Of a DNA stretch of 64,000 nucleotides, positions 22,089 through 33,485 are shown piece by piece. How positions within the stretch are numbered: position 1 is the stretch's first letter; the number at the start of each line of letters is the position of its first letter. The stretch comes from Maratus speciosus (Eukaryota > Arthropoda > Arachnida > Araneae > Salticidae): the NCBI GenBank assembly GCA_963932465.1, contig OZ010795.1:475096806-475160805 (forward strand), in the 5' to 3' direction. Position numbers and translations under genes: made by a program. Below the pieces are notes generated by a model that saw only the letters and a list, made by a program, of their open reading frames with translations, had not been told where the DNA came from and did not search any database.

Positions 22089-22330
22089 CTAGAAAGGTAG
22101 CCCGTCAAAAATGACGGAAATTTAGATATAAAGATATATACAACTCATGTGCAAGAATATGAGTTTTCTCGCTTGTTCCGCTGTGATAGATGAAAATAAC
22201 ACATTTTAAGAACGAAACACATTTATGAAAAACTGTGTACAGTAGAAGACCACTAATCTGCACAGTTTGGTTCCAAGTGTTATGCAAATTTGAGGCTTTT
22301 TGCGGTCATGTCTATTCAATCTTTGTTTAC
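22089..22330 (-). mobile_element. Helitron 3' end (minus strand), extent unknown
   Basis: CTAG at 22089-22092 follows A. On the minus strand a CCGTCA-TTTT-TGACGG hairpin (22102-22117) stands about nine bases before the terminal CTAG. This meets the Helitron 3' pattern. I could not locate the 5' TC end to the right, so the given end is nominal. Confidence 0.65.
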
Positions 22331-23304
22331 ATTTTTTTAAATTCATATATTGGACAATTTAGATTGTTGAGCCTTAAAAATAAATAAATAACACACTTGA
22401 AGTAAGGTTAAAAACTATTAAATTATCGTATACGATTTAATGAAATGGTATTATATGGTGTTATATGTGTGTGCTTCACGATCTTGGTTACGACGTTGAC
22501 GAAATTGGCTGCAACTTGTCATAATCCTAATAATGTGGGCCGCTATAACAAAAAAGTAACCAGTTTTTAGTAAAATTTCTGATATAAAGTAGCTTTCAAA
22601 AGCTTGTGTAAAACTGCAGGCCGTTCTCGTGTTATGTCAGTCCTAGGAATAATATTTCTAACACCGAAGATTTTCCATGTATATATGGAATTTAGAAAAG
22701 CTTCTCCAAAAGAAAGGTCCTGAAATGACATTGTAATTCCTCTAACTTCAAAGTTTAATCGGGCCCTGATGTTGAGTACTGAAATCTAATAAATACAGTT
22801 ATTTTGAATATTACAACAGAATTAAACAGTTAAACTTATTTAACTTAAAGCCGCTGTTACTTCCCGATGTTATTTTTTAGTATTAAGAAAGAAAATTATT
22901 TAAAATTTTCAAATCATGCATTTATGATTTTTTTCCGTCTTTAATAACTAAATAATGAAAAAATAGGCTTTTGTTCTGAGCTCATAAATATGACAATAAA
23001 ATAATGTAACTAAGAGACATTGCAAAATTAAATCTTTGTGATTACAAACCATAAACAAACGATACCGTCACCATTTTACCTACTATGACGTCATTAGAAT
23101 ATTGCCCATTGATTGTTGGAGAACTTACTTTGTCAATGATTACCTCAATGATTTAATATTTTTGACGTTTCACGATGAATGAATCACTTGTGTTTGTTTA
23201 GGTTTATGGAATGAGATATTAAGCTGTGAAACTAATTTCAATTGATGTTATCCAAGGATATATGTATTTTTAATCGAAATTAAAAACAATGCTTTGATCT
23301 CGAA
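22331..23304. other. AT-rich DNA, nothing certain
   Basis: May include the body of the Helitron ending at 22089. A TACAGTAGAAGACC phrase at 22239 resembles a pogo/Tigger-type terminus, but no partner was found. No gene recognised. Confidence 0.4.
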
Positions 23305-23312
23305 ATAAAAAG

Positions 23313-23519
23313 GGTACAGATGTCATATTCGCCCCATATTGGCGCGATTTTTTTCGGTTGCCAATTTGGCGAAAACATCAACAGCATAAACAACATAATC
23401 CGGGTTACCACATCAAACAAAGTAACGACACTTTGACGCAAGTTAAGTACCTGTTGCCTATATGATATTGGCGACAGAAAAGAATCGCGCCAATATGGGG
23501 CGAATATGACATCTGTTCC
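23313..23519. mobile_element. MITE family M8, copy B
   Basis: 207 bp with ends GGTACAGATGTCATATTCG and CGAATATGACATCTGTTCC. The ~50-bp inverted ends continue through ATTGGCGCGATTTTTTTC. A perfect 8-bp target duplication ATAAAAAG lies at 23305-23312 and 23520-23527. Confidence 0.92.
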
Positions 23520-23734
23520 ATAAAAAGTTTTAGTTTGTATAATTTGTTATTTCTGTTAATTATTTATTTAAGTACTTTTCCATTATAGCGCATTTTTAAA
23601 AAAAAGCTTGGCGCGATTCGGGCATCAGAAAGTGAGATATGTTGCGAAAATACATAAACAGCTATGGAAACAAATCTAATGAACTTTTATCTTTGTTTAT
23701 ATATGCACTTATATGCATAAAAAAATTGTTTCTA

Positions 23735-23941
23735 GGAACAGATGTCATATTCGCCCCATATTGGCACGATTTTTTTCTGTCGCCAATATCATATAGGCAA
23801 CAGGTACTTAACTTGCGCCAAAGTGTCGTTATTTTGCTTGATGTGGTAACCCGGATCATGTTGTTTATGCTGTTGATGTTTTCGCCAAATTGGCAACCGA
23901 AAAAAATCGTGCCAATATGGGGCGAATATGACATCTGTACC
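23735..23941. mobile_element. MITE family M8, copy C (interior inverted versus B)
   Basis: 207 bp with ends GGAACAGATGTC and GACATCTGTACC. The core reads in the opposite direction to copy B (GCTGTTGATGTTTTCGCC). Flanks TGTTTCTA and CGTTTCTA are an 8-bp duplication with one mismatch. Confidence 0.9.
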
Positions 23942-23980
23942 CGTTTCTAAATATATATAATTTTTTTATATACAAATTAC

Positions 23981-24300
23981 GGCACAGATTTCAGATATGA
24001 ACCGGGATACCTAACTGGCGCCAAAATGGTGTTATTTTGCCTGTTATGGTAACCTGGCTATTGTTTTTTATTTATTAATAAATTGTTTATTTACTTTTAT
24101 TTTCTATTTTTTAATTATATAAACTGCTTTGTTCTATAGTTATTATTCAAACTTTTATTTATTTATAGTTATTTCCTTTTCAAAATGATAGCAAATAATT
24201 GAAAAATATATAATTAACTCGTATTCGAAAGCGAGATTTCTGCCAAATTGGCGTCATAGAAAAATCACGCCAACCCCCATGCGTATATGAGATCTGTGCA
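23981..24300. mobile_element. MITE family M8, copy D (longer, altered interior)
   Basis: Ends GGCACAGATTTCAGATATG and CGTATATGAGATCTGTGC. Flanks CAAATTAC and AAAATTAC are an 8-bp duplication with one mismatch. At 320 bp it is longer than the others. The interior keeps only parts of the family core (GGCGCCAAAATGG) plus an unrelated AT-rich stretch. Confidence 0.8.
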
Positions 24301-24359
24301 AAAATTACTTCTGTTTCTTTATAAAAATGGGTAAATAGCTTTTTTTATATTAAATTGTC

Positions 24360-24515
24360 GGCACAGATGTCATATACGCCCATATTGGCGCGATTTTATT
24401 TTTTGACGCCGAAGTCATATACGCACCGGGTACTTAACTGGCGCCAAAATGTCGTTATTTTGCTTGTAATGGTAACCCGAATGTTGTTTATGCTGTTGAT
24501 GTTTTCGCCAAATTG
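24360..24515. mobile_element. MITE family M8, copy E (right end lost)
   Basis: Starts GGCACAGATGTCATATACG after AAATTGTC and runs as far as GTTTTCGCCAAATTG. The right inverted end is missing. Confidence 0.85.
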
Positions 24516-25035
24516 TATACATATGGAAAAAATTGCTTGTGAGTATGAAGCAGCAAATAGGTTGCCAGAAAATACGTTGGCAAACTTCTTTCTCGCCAAG
24601 AAACTTTTCTCCGAAGTATTGTACATAAGCAACGATTGCTAGAAATACATTTTTAATTATAATATGCGCTTTTATGTTTCACTACATTTATGCATACTAT
24701 ACTGTGTGTATAAATGCTACAGTTCATATGCAGGGCTACACAAAAGAATTCGTGAGGAACTGAGTATGAGAGTAAATTGCTTAAAGGTGGTTTTTAAAGG
24801 AGTTATGCATTTTTACGCTGAACTGCATTTAGTTTCCTAAGAAATGTTTGTAGAATATAGATAAAATTATATACATGGTCACGCAAAGAATTGAATACAT
24901 AACCGTCTATGGATGATAATATCTGGAAATGTGATTTCAGTAGTTTTAAGAGTAGTTTAAATTAAATTTTAGGTAAAAAGTGGCATGTAATAACTATGTA
25001 GGTACTATTGGCTCTAAAATGTTTACTTAGTTATC
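24516..25035. other. AT-rich DNA, nothing recognised
   Basis: Mixed AT-rich DNA between an M8 copy and the next inverted-repeat element. No gene or repeat boundary recognised. Confidence 0.45.
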
Positions 25036-25039
25036 TTGG

Positions 25040-25251
25040 TACTTCTTAGTTATCCCGTCGACCAAATTACTGTCACCAAATTGTAAGATTAAATGCCAAT
25101 AATGGTTGCCATTAATTAATTAATTAAATGCCAATAATGGCCAATAAAACCATTAATTTGACGTTTTATTTGTATTTTTATTAATGTTTTACTATTGATT
25201 TGGCGATTTATATAATTTGGCGAAATTGGTCGACGGAATATCTAAGAAGTA
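25040..25251. mobile_element. Inverted-repeat element (CCGTCGACCAAA ends), copy 2
   Basis: The left end TACTTCTTAGTTATCCCGTC mirrors the right end GACGGAATATCTAAGAAGTA. It shares TAAGATTAAATGCCAATAATGG and GGCGATTTATATAATTTGGC with 17399-17673. An internal AATTAATTAATTAA run and a duplicated GCCAATAATGG are present. Confidence 0.75.
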
Positions 25252-25428
25252 ACGTTATCTTATTTACTTTATTTCCCTAAATAACGAAGTTTTGTTAAAG
25301 CATTTAGAATGCGTTGGAAAGTGTTTCATATTCTATGCTTAACGCATGATTTTTCTTTCTTCTTTAGTCTTATTTTGCATTTATTTTATTCTTAATTTTT
25401 TAGTCTTATACTGCTTTATAGAAACTTT

Positions 25429-25639
25429 GGCACAGTTGTCATATACGTTATCATATATTGGCGCGATTTTTTCCGACGCCAATTTGGCGAAAACATCAAC
25501 AGCATAAACAACAACATCCGGATTACCATATCAAGCAAAATTACGACACTTTGGTGCCAGTTAAGTACCCGTTGTGTATATGACATTGGCGTCAGAAAAA
25601 AATCGCGCCAATATGGAGCGCGTATATGACATCTGTGCC
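25429..25639. mobile_element. MITE family M8, copy F
   Basis: 211 bp with ends GGCACAGTTGTCATATACG and CGTATATGACATCTGTGCC. A perfect 8-bp duplication GAAACTTT lies at 25421-25428 and 25640-25647. Confidence 0.93.
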
Positions 25640-25956
25640 GAAACTTTAATATTTAATGTTTAAACTCTTCGCTCCACTCCCCTTGCATATAGTACACACT
25701 ATAACACGGATAGCGCAAAATAATAGACAGTTTGGTACTTTTCCACTCTAGGGTCTTTGGCATTTTTTTAAAAAAAGCTTGTTGTAATTTGGGCATCAGA
25801 AAGTGAGATTTGGGTACTTTTCCGTTATGCGGACACCATTGTCGCCAAGCGTAATAGTTGGCGCAAAATCGTGAATTGAAGCATTTGAAAAATAAAAGAA
25901 AAACCATTGTGGATACTAAAGTGAGCATTTAAAAAATATAACATTTGAAAATTCCA

Positions 25957-26163
25957 GGCGCAGATGTCATATACGCCCCATATTGGCGCGACTTTTTTCC
26001 GATGGCAATTTGGCGAAAACATCAACAGCATAAACAACAACGTCCGGGTTACCATATCAAGCAAAATAACGACACTTTGGCGCCAGTTAAGTACTCGTTG
26101 CATATATGACATTGGCGTAAGAAAAAAATCGCGCCAATGTGGAGCGTATATGACATCTGTGCT
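25957..26163. mobile_element. MITE family M8, copy G
   Basis: 207 bp with ends GGCGCAGATGTCATATACG and CGTATATGACATCTGTGCT. A perfect 8-bp duplication AAATTCCA lies at 25949-25956 and 26164-26171. Confidence 0.93.
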
Positions 26164-26171
26164 AAATTCCA

Positions 26172-26990
26172 GACTTTTACCAACTATTTCATCAAATCAC
26201 AAATATATACTTAAAATAAGTGAACAAATAACTGCTATAAAATAAAGCAATAAAATAAAACTCATATTAAACTGATGGCATAAAATTACAAATATCTTTT
26301 AGCATTTTGAAATAATTGGCGCATTAGCATACATTTTGGCATGGTGTCCGTATAACGGAAAAAATATCGAGATTTGTTGTCAAATCATATAAACAGCTAT
26401 GAAAACAAATTTGATGAGCGTTTTTGTTTGTTTTATATGTATATTATTGATGTTTTTATGTACAAATTACATCTGTTTCTGTATAAAATTAGAGAAACGG
26501 CTTTTTTATGTTAAATAAATCCTATAAATATCGAAAGAAATGCGTGTGTATATAAAATGAAACAGTGAATAGGTTCCCGGAAAATATGTTACCAAATTTC
26601 CTTTTTCGCCAAGGCACCTATACTGGAAAAGTACCTAAAGCCCATTAAAATCGCGCAGTTAGGAGCTCACACAGTACACCGTTGTCTATTGGCGGTTATT
26701 TTATTAGTAGCATCGGGAGGAAGATGTAAATATGTACTTTAAATTCTCACCCATAGATTTCGAAAAAATATCTTAAAAGAGTGGAGTTTAAATTAAATTT
26801 CGGTGACCTCCATTATGAAAGATTAATGGTTTTAAATGGGAATTTCGCCAAATTAGCCAGCTATCGCCAAGTTGGCTAACATTTGGCGCTACTGTGGTAA
26901 CCCTGCATTAATATTTTTCAACAATTACTCATTTCAATGAGGCGGTGCTACCGGAATAGTGAGGGACACACAGAGACTTGGATTTTATAT
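26172..26990. other. AT-rich DNA with one TTGGCG-rich patch
   Basis: 26840-26900 contains GCCAAATTAGCCAGC, ATCGCCAAGTTGGC and ACATTTGGCGCTACTG. It is related to the TTGGCG-rich patches at 50870, 55870 and 60340. Otherwise nothing recognised. Confidence 0.45.
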
Positions 26991-26999
26991 AAATAGGTA

Positions 27000-27346
27000 T
27001 ATTTAATTTTAAGTGTCTATATTAATGTTACAAACAAATGAAGGCCTATGAAACATTAGATAGCCGTTTTTTTGTTGAGTTTCTTTAATGACGGCATCTT
27101 TTTGCTGCATTTGTGTATTATTTTGCGATAGTGACATCCTATGTATGCTTTACTGTAGATGTTTAAGAGTGAATCGTGAATGTAGAATTCTTAAGCGGAT
27201 GCGAATGACGTCATTTTACATAAAATAAAAGTGTGTGCTTTAAATCTTAAAATTGAAATATGTTTTGTACTATTTATATATACATATATTTTTTTTCCAT
27301 CGGGGGTGACACTAAATTCTGAAAAAGCAGAATTTCTGTTTTTTAG
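27000..27346 (+). mobile_element. Truncated Helitron H2 copy, plus strand 3' end
   Basis: Ends with the hairpin AAATTCTG-AAAAAG-CAGAATTT, then CTGTTTTTTAG (27346), a mutated CTAG. The body is the inverse of the sister copy at 27613, including TGACGTCATTTTACATAA. Only ~350 bp remain. It lies tail-to-tail with the copy starting at 27613. Confidence 0.75.
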
Positions 27347-27612
27347 TTTTTATATTTTTTTTGTCGCTGGACACATGTTGTATATTTAACAATAAATAGC
27401 ATAGCATGATTTTTTTATTTCATTTTATGTGCGCCATGGGGCTTTATACACACATTAAAAAAATATTCGGCATCTCACACGGAATTACTCTATATCTAAG
27501 ATAATATATCTAAAAGATACATGTCTAAGGTAACGTAATGTGCAGAAGTGTATTTAAACATTGCGCTAAATGTATATAAAACAAAATAACGATTTTGTAA
27601 AAAATAAAAGAA

Positions 27613-30240
27613 CTAGAAAACAGAAATTCTGCTTTTTCAGAATTTAGTGTCGCCCCTAGATGAAAAAAAATATATATATAGGTATATAAATATAGATAGT
27701 ACAAAACACATTTCAGTTTTAAGACTTAAAACACACGCTTTTATTTTATATAAAATGACGTCATTCGCATCCGTTGAAAAATTTGACATTTACGATCCAG
27801 TGTTAAACAACATCTATAGTAAAGTATGCATAGGATGTCACTATCACTGAATAATACACAAATCCAAAAAAATAGAGATCGTCATTCAAATAACTCGTCA
27901 AAAAAAAAAAAAAAAAAAAAAAAAAAGCAATTTAACAAATTTGGACAATGACCATTTGAAAAATGATTTTTTCAAAGACTAAAATTTAAAACATAAAAAA
28001 TCGCACGGAGTTGATCATACCTTACGTACACACCACGAAATAAGCATTAATAGTAATAGCATTAAACGTAAAAATTGCAAGCGACAAAAATCGCTTGCGA
28101 CTCGTACGTATATCCACCTGAAACTTACGTATTATCCAAGCATTTCATTGGCCGTTCGGGAAAAGGCTTCTCCATCGTCAGATTTCCAAAAAATCTGACG
28201 ACCCATTTTAAATGAAATTTCATTCTTAAACTTCTAAACATCCCACAATATTACAATATTTTACACCGTCGTATAGGAAAAAAAATGTACTTTTAAATGC
28301 AATTTGTTTGAAATCTGTATCTCAATTTGTTTCTGAGTTATTGATTTTTTTTGTAGTTTTCATTACTTTTTTGTCATAGTGGCAACAGAAGTATCCATCT
28401 ATGTTGAAAGTAATGGGAAATACAGGTTACTGTATAGACCAATCAGAAAACGAATAAAATGCGGATTAAACCAATAAAAAGCTTCAGGTATGCTTTTGGT
28501 TTCCTACCCTGACGAGGACAATAACCATCTAATGATTCATATGCCTCCATTTGCTTGTAATATTAATCTAGGTACTTAAAATTAAATGTAGTTTACAATA
28601 GCTCCATGTTTTATCAGAAATCATTCATTTATATTTTTCAAAATAGCACGTATTTTAATTACATTTTTTTCAGTTGTTATGGAAAAGTGGTAACAAAAAG
28701 ATATAATTACTATTTTTCCTTTACTTTCTACAGAAATGGAGTACAGTCAATCAGGGTAACTTTGAACCACGGGGTGTAACTTTGCACCACCTCCTATTTT
28801 TCAATATTTTTGACTCTAAAAGACTAAATAAACTCCAGAACTGTGCTCTGTTGGCAAGGTTCTAAACTGGGATTTCTACTCTTTATTTCAGAAAATAAAT
28901 TAGCAACATTATACACAATTAAATGCATCATCTAACTATTTTTGTGAAGTACTGTTTTCAAGGTAATTTTGAAAGCTGTTTTGAAGTTGTTGTAATCCAA
29001 TTAAATTTTCATAGTAAGTAACAATATACTCATTTATCAGACATATTATTATCTAAATGTTGTAAATGTGCTAATATTTTGTGATTATTTATTTATTAAT
29101 AGTTAATAAAATGTAAAATAAGAAGGCACTAGCATTTTACCTCATTTTCAGGGTAACTTTCAACCGGCTCAAAGTGACACTGATGCTTATAATTTACTGA
29201 TTATAGGTGCTGCTGTCGAAAATTTCCCATATTTGCACGTATATTTTATATAAATGCCGAAAGTGTGCATTAGATATAACATGTAAATATTTTCACAAAT
29301 ATGTGTAAAATACATAAAATTCATTTAGAGGCGTGATTAAGGGCGGAGCTACTCAAATTTGAGATTTCATACGTTCGACGTTTTTTATTCTTGTTTGAAT
29401 AATACTAGTACTTGTATGTATTACTGCAACTATGGCTATATTATTGAGTTAAAACATTGAAAATTGTTTTTCACTGCATTTTTATGTTTTATATGAACAA
29501 TAAACAGGTTTTTTTTATTTTTAAATGTTCATGGTTCTCTTCTTCCACTTTTCTTATGCCTGATATTTGTTGTAATATCATAAATTATACAAATCTTGTG
29601 ATGTTGGGAAATGTAAATTCGGAGTCTTTACATATCTGAAAACATTTTTTGGGGTTTAAAGTTGTCCTGACTACAATACTTTTTTATAATGAATTATTTT
29701 ATATAAAAATTTATCATATGGTGCAAAGTTACCCTAAATGGCTGAGTAACTTTGAACCAGGCTAAAAATCCATTTTTTATTGTTCTTATCCTTATTATTC
29801 CTTAATTTTTGATAGTCAAACAATAATTTAGGATCATTTCTTCTCTTTTATGCCTCTAGTTGCGACAATATTCTTCAAATAAGAGTGTGGCATATGAAAA
29901 TAGAGAAAATGCGGATCAAAGTTACCCTGATTGACTGTACTTGAATTGCCAACTTACAAAAAAATTAATTTCTCAAAAATAAATTCGAGATGCAGTTTTC
30001 AAACAAATTACTTACAAGTTCATTTTTCCCAATACGACAATATAAAAATTGAAAATGTGCAATGCTTAGAAGTTAAAAAAATTGCAGTAGAGTATTTAAC
30101 CGTACAATGATACCTCTGCTTTGTTTTACGGCTGGTTTATACAACGGAACGTTATTTTTTAGAGACGACATTTTAATTGCTGTCTGAAAGAAATAGCATA
30201 TCGGGGCTAACAAGAAAATACTGCTCTGAAAATAGTACAT
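27613..30240 (-). mobile_element. Non-autonomous Helitron H2, contains a TA element
   Basis: The minus-strand 3' end is CTAG at 27613-27616, with an AAATTCTG/CAGAATTT hairpin just inside. The body aligns with 9695-12170: TGACGTCATTCGCATCCG, a 26-base A-run at 27900, GCTCCATGTTTTATCAG and ATGGAGTAC. It lacks the foldback element present in that copy, and instead carries the element at 28744-29937. The right limit, about 30240, is where similarity to the sister fades. Confidence 0.75.
28744..29937. mobile_element. 1.2-kb Tc1/mariner-type non-autonomous element
   Basis: Ends CAGTCAATCAGGGTAACTTT and AAAGTTACCCTGATTGACTG are perfect inverses. They are bounded by TA (28742-28743; 29938-29939), and the paralogue at 11806-11816 shows the empty site GGAGTACTTAAG. 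GGTAACTTT-type submotifs recur inside both ends (GTAACTTTGCACC at 28777, GGTAACTTTCAACC at 29154, GTGCAAAGTTACCC at 29720, AGTAACTTTGAACC at 29744). These could be extra transposase-binding sites. There is no transposase frame. TA duplication with a CAGT start supports Tc1/mariner. Confidence 0.92.
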
Positions 30241-30249
30241 TATCATTTA

Positions 30250-31480
30250 AAAATAATAGGAGGTTCAACCCAGGCCTCCCGGGTTACAGAATATAAAAGA
30301 AAACCCCCTTTTTAAAAAAATTGGAAACTGTAACAGATTTTTGATATTTAATATAAAGATAGCGGGTTACTGGAAAATAAAATCGCCAATCTAGTACAGA
30401 TGTAAATGAAAAAGACGAATGTAGCATAATCTTACCGCGCTTATATGTAACGATTTCTGTTACATAATGGATTTAGCCGTGATAGACCTTTCGTTACATT
30501 ATATTGGGTAGCATGGAGTTGGAGCATAGATGTAAGAACATGTAGCAAATGAAAATAGATCAACAGCTTCACCTATTTAATTGAGCAGCTTAATCTTTGT
30601 ATACAATTATCATTTCTCATTAAAGATGGTTGGCAGTCGAGTGGCTTTTGGCAAAAACAAAGGAGATGAAGATTGGAATTTCTCCAGGAGACAAGTAACG
30701 AAAGCATTTCTGATCACAGGATTTTATTTAATAAGATCGGCCGGCAGTTCTCACAAAATCACGATGCAGTGTCATCAATAACTTCGATGTAGAAAACATC
30801 TATAATCAATAGTAATTATTTGATTACATAAAAATGTAAAATCTTAGAACGAACGACATTTTGATAGACACACAGCCAGGGGGGCACTTTACATTTCAAA
30901 AACTCAGCAAAATCTGATGGAGAATCGTGCATAACTGCTTTTTACTTCCTAAGCGTAGGAATACAATTTTGACGTAGTAGGCGCTCTAAACCAATTAAGA
31001 TGTAAAGATATCCCGCCATGAAAAGAGAGCGTACAGCGCAGCGGAGGAATAATAAAGCAAAAAGGAAACCCCGGAATTAAGCGCGGGAAAGTAAATCTCG
31101 GCTGGAATAAAAATAAAAATGGTTACCAAAGAACATTGTAAAATGCGAAAGATTGGAAATGGAACATTTAATTTAAGAATACTAAAAGCGTAATAATTAA
31201 GTGAATTAGACAAGTGAGACATTAAATTAAAGGGTATTTAACAGAATTAATGATAGAGATTATTTAAGAATAAGGATTTAATGAATATAGAGTAGTAATT
31301 TAAAATAGTACAGGGAAATTGCGGAGATAGATCTAATATTGTAACATGTATATTTTTAGGTTCCCCACTAACAAAACCATAAATAATTTTTATATGAAAA
31401 ATATCAATTATGTATTGAAATAAGGTTTTGAAATTTATTAAAGACAGTTCTTTAAAAGTAGCCACACGTCAGCGATTAAT
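30250..31480 (-). repeat. Degenerate Helitron H1-like fragments
   Basis: 30258-30295 (GGCCTCCCGGGTTACAGAAT) resembles the H1 3' hairpin region on the minus strand. 31355-31470 (TATATGAAAAATATCAATTA, TTTTGAAATTTATTAAAG) matches H1 sequence at 18235-18290 and 36790-36870. The stretch between, 30400-31350, shows no recognisable gene. Confidence 0.5.
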
Positions 31481-33305
31481 AGCCTGTTAATACATTATGC
31501 ACATTACATTTTGATTGCATTCGCGCATGCGCAGTGAAACATTTTTTAATAAACCTAATTTTTCCTCCAATTTTTATTATTTTTTAATTCTGATTGCAGA
31601 GTATTGTGAACAATGTTGTTTGTCATATTTTCTGAAATGAACTTTTTTTCATATTAAGAACTCTGCAAATTATAAACAAAAAATTTGGCAAAATTTGGGA
31701 CTGTTTTTATAAAATTCTTAATTTCTCTACGAGTATACATGCTATCCTCATAAAAATGAACACAGTATATTACAATAAGCCACTTATTAATAATCTCGAG
31801 TTTGAACGCTTTTGCTACATTAGTTTTTACAGGGTTATCCTAAAGATATGTGTTCTTTTCAATATGTTGACGATCCCCTATGGGATTTTGGGAAAAAATC
31901 TTCCTGGACATATATGACCTATACTATACTGTTTACACACCTGCAGTTTCCGGTTAATTTCTCATGTATTTTTCTAGATATACAACAAAACGTCTAAAAT
32001 CGCAAGTGACCCGTCACTTTTGGCCATATAGTGGATATGCAATATTTCGTATTATGGTAACAAGTGCTTAATAAAAATAAAGCAATAGCAAAATTGAAAC
32101 AAGAATAAATTATCTGAATTTTAATTTTGAAATTATGTACTTTTTACGTATATCACAAGGGTTTGAAAAAATGTTTTGTTTATCGCAGTTTCGATTGGCT
32201 TTGCTTTGAAGCTCTGTCACGGAGTTTTTTAATACTATTAGTTCACCAGAATCACAGTCTTTCTGCTGCTCCAGCCATGCTAAACCTTTTGCAAAACATT
32301 CAAAAGCTTCAGAATTGCTAATTTGTTCGTTTTCTTCGTTACACTCCGCAGCTTACAGGAGCTCAAGTTAAATTCAAAGGAACTCTAAGAAAGGGAATCG
32401 AAAATATTTATATGCATTCATAGTTCGGAAAGGACCGCTTGCTCACAAGAAACATGGCAATTAAAAAAAAAAAAAGCTTTCAAAATGGATTTTGCACACA
32501 AGGAATGTGATATTAAAAAAAAAAAAAAGCTTTAAAAATGGTTTTCGGTTAATCGAGAGTTTCGGATAAAAGAGGTTCTACTGCATCTTTTTAAATATGA
32601 CGTAATTTTCACAATTAAATGCTTTTCGCATGTAAAAATGTAATTATTTTAAAGTTTTCTTTCTTTTCCCATATTAACGTGTAAATATACATTTTAATTA
32701 AAAATGCAGCATTTGGAAACGCTATAAGAAAATGGCTTTAAATATAACGTTTTAAATATATTGTTTTAAATATGACATAAATTTCACTATTTAATGCTTT
32801 TCGACGGTATTAGCGTAATTATTTTAAAGTTTTATTTCTTTTTAAAATTCGTGCGTTAATATATTTTTCAACTGAAAAGTGTACATATTATTATTTGGGC
32901 TTTTTAGAATCTGCTAACAATAGTTAAAAATTGGCTATTTCAAACAAAGAAATAAATTTCTAATCAGATAATGAAATTCTGAATAACAATAATAATAATA
33001 CAAAAAATGCTAAAAATAATTAGAAAAATTAAAAAAAAAATGATTGTACACTGCACACCACAATCTAGTCAAGTATGCGCCTACGAAAAGATGGTTAAAT
33101 TGCTATGTAAGGTTTTTGATCCTATAAAACTTTTTAATTGAACTATTTGACCGATCTTAAAATTAAATGGGTCGTAAAATAATTTTTAGATTTAAAATCT
33201 TTCTGTTTCAGCATGTTTATTCTGCAATTTTCTATAAAATTACCAGTTTTTATGTTTTTATTGCGATATTTTTTTATTATGAGCCCAGGAAATCAGAAGG
33301 TCACA
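31481..33305. other. AT-rich DNA with a lone pogo/Tigger-type end
   Basis: At 32545-32583 the sequence GGTTAATCGAGAGTTTCGG..AAAGAGGTTCTACTG is the inverse of a pogo/Tigger-type terminus (CAGTAGAACCTC..). No partner end was found. A local duplication (TTAAAAAAAAAAAAAGCTTT) sits at 32462 and 32513. No gene recognised. Confidence 0.45.
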
Positions 33306-33309
33306 ATAA

Positions 33310-33479
33310 CAGTGGTGGAAAATTGGCGCAGAGGAGGAGCCTATTGACACCACTAATGTTTTATTGTATTATTCCCTTTAATAAAAACTCAGAAATTCTG
33401 ACATTAGATAAGCCGAAAAATACTACTAAAATTTAGTGATGTCAATAGGCTCCTCCTCTGCGCCAATTTTACACCACTG
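33310..33479. mobile_element. 170-bp MITE with ~45-bp inverted ends
   Basis: CAGTGGTGGAAAATTGGCGC and GCGCCAATTTTACACCACTG are inverse ends. The match continues through AGAGGAGGAGCCTATTGAC. Flanking CAATAA on both sides (33304-33309; 33480-33485) suggests a 6-bp target duplication. Superfamily not assigned. Confidence 0.88.
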
Positions 33480-33485
33480 CAATAA

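Noticed and set aside
23639..23950. A 103-codon frame as a membrane protein
   Set aside because: The hydrophobic stretch is encoded by AT-rich flank plus M8 copy C; copies at other loci do not keep the frame.
23639..26245. Several 78-103-codon open frames on both strands
   Set aside because: They are translations of the M8 MITE family ends and cores. Each frame follows the repeat, not a gene.
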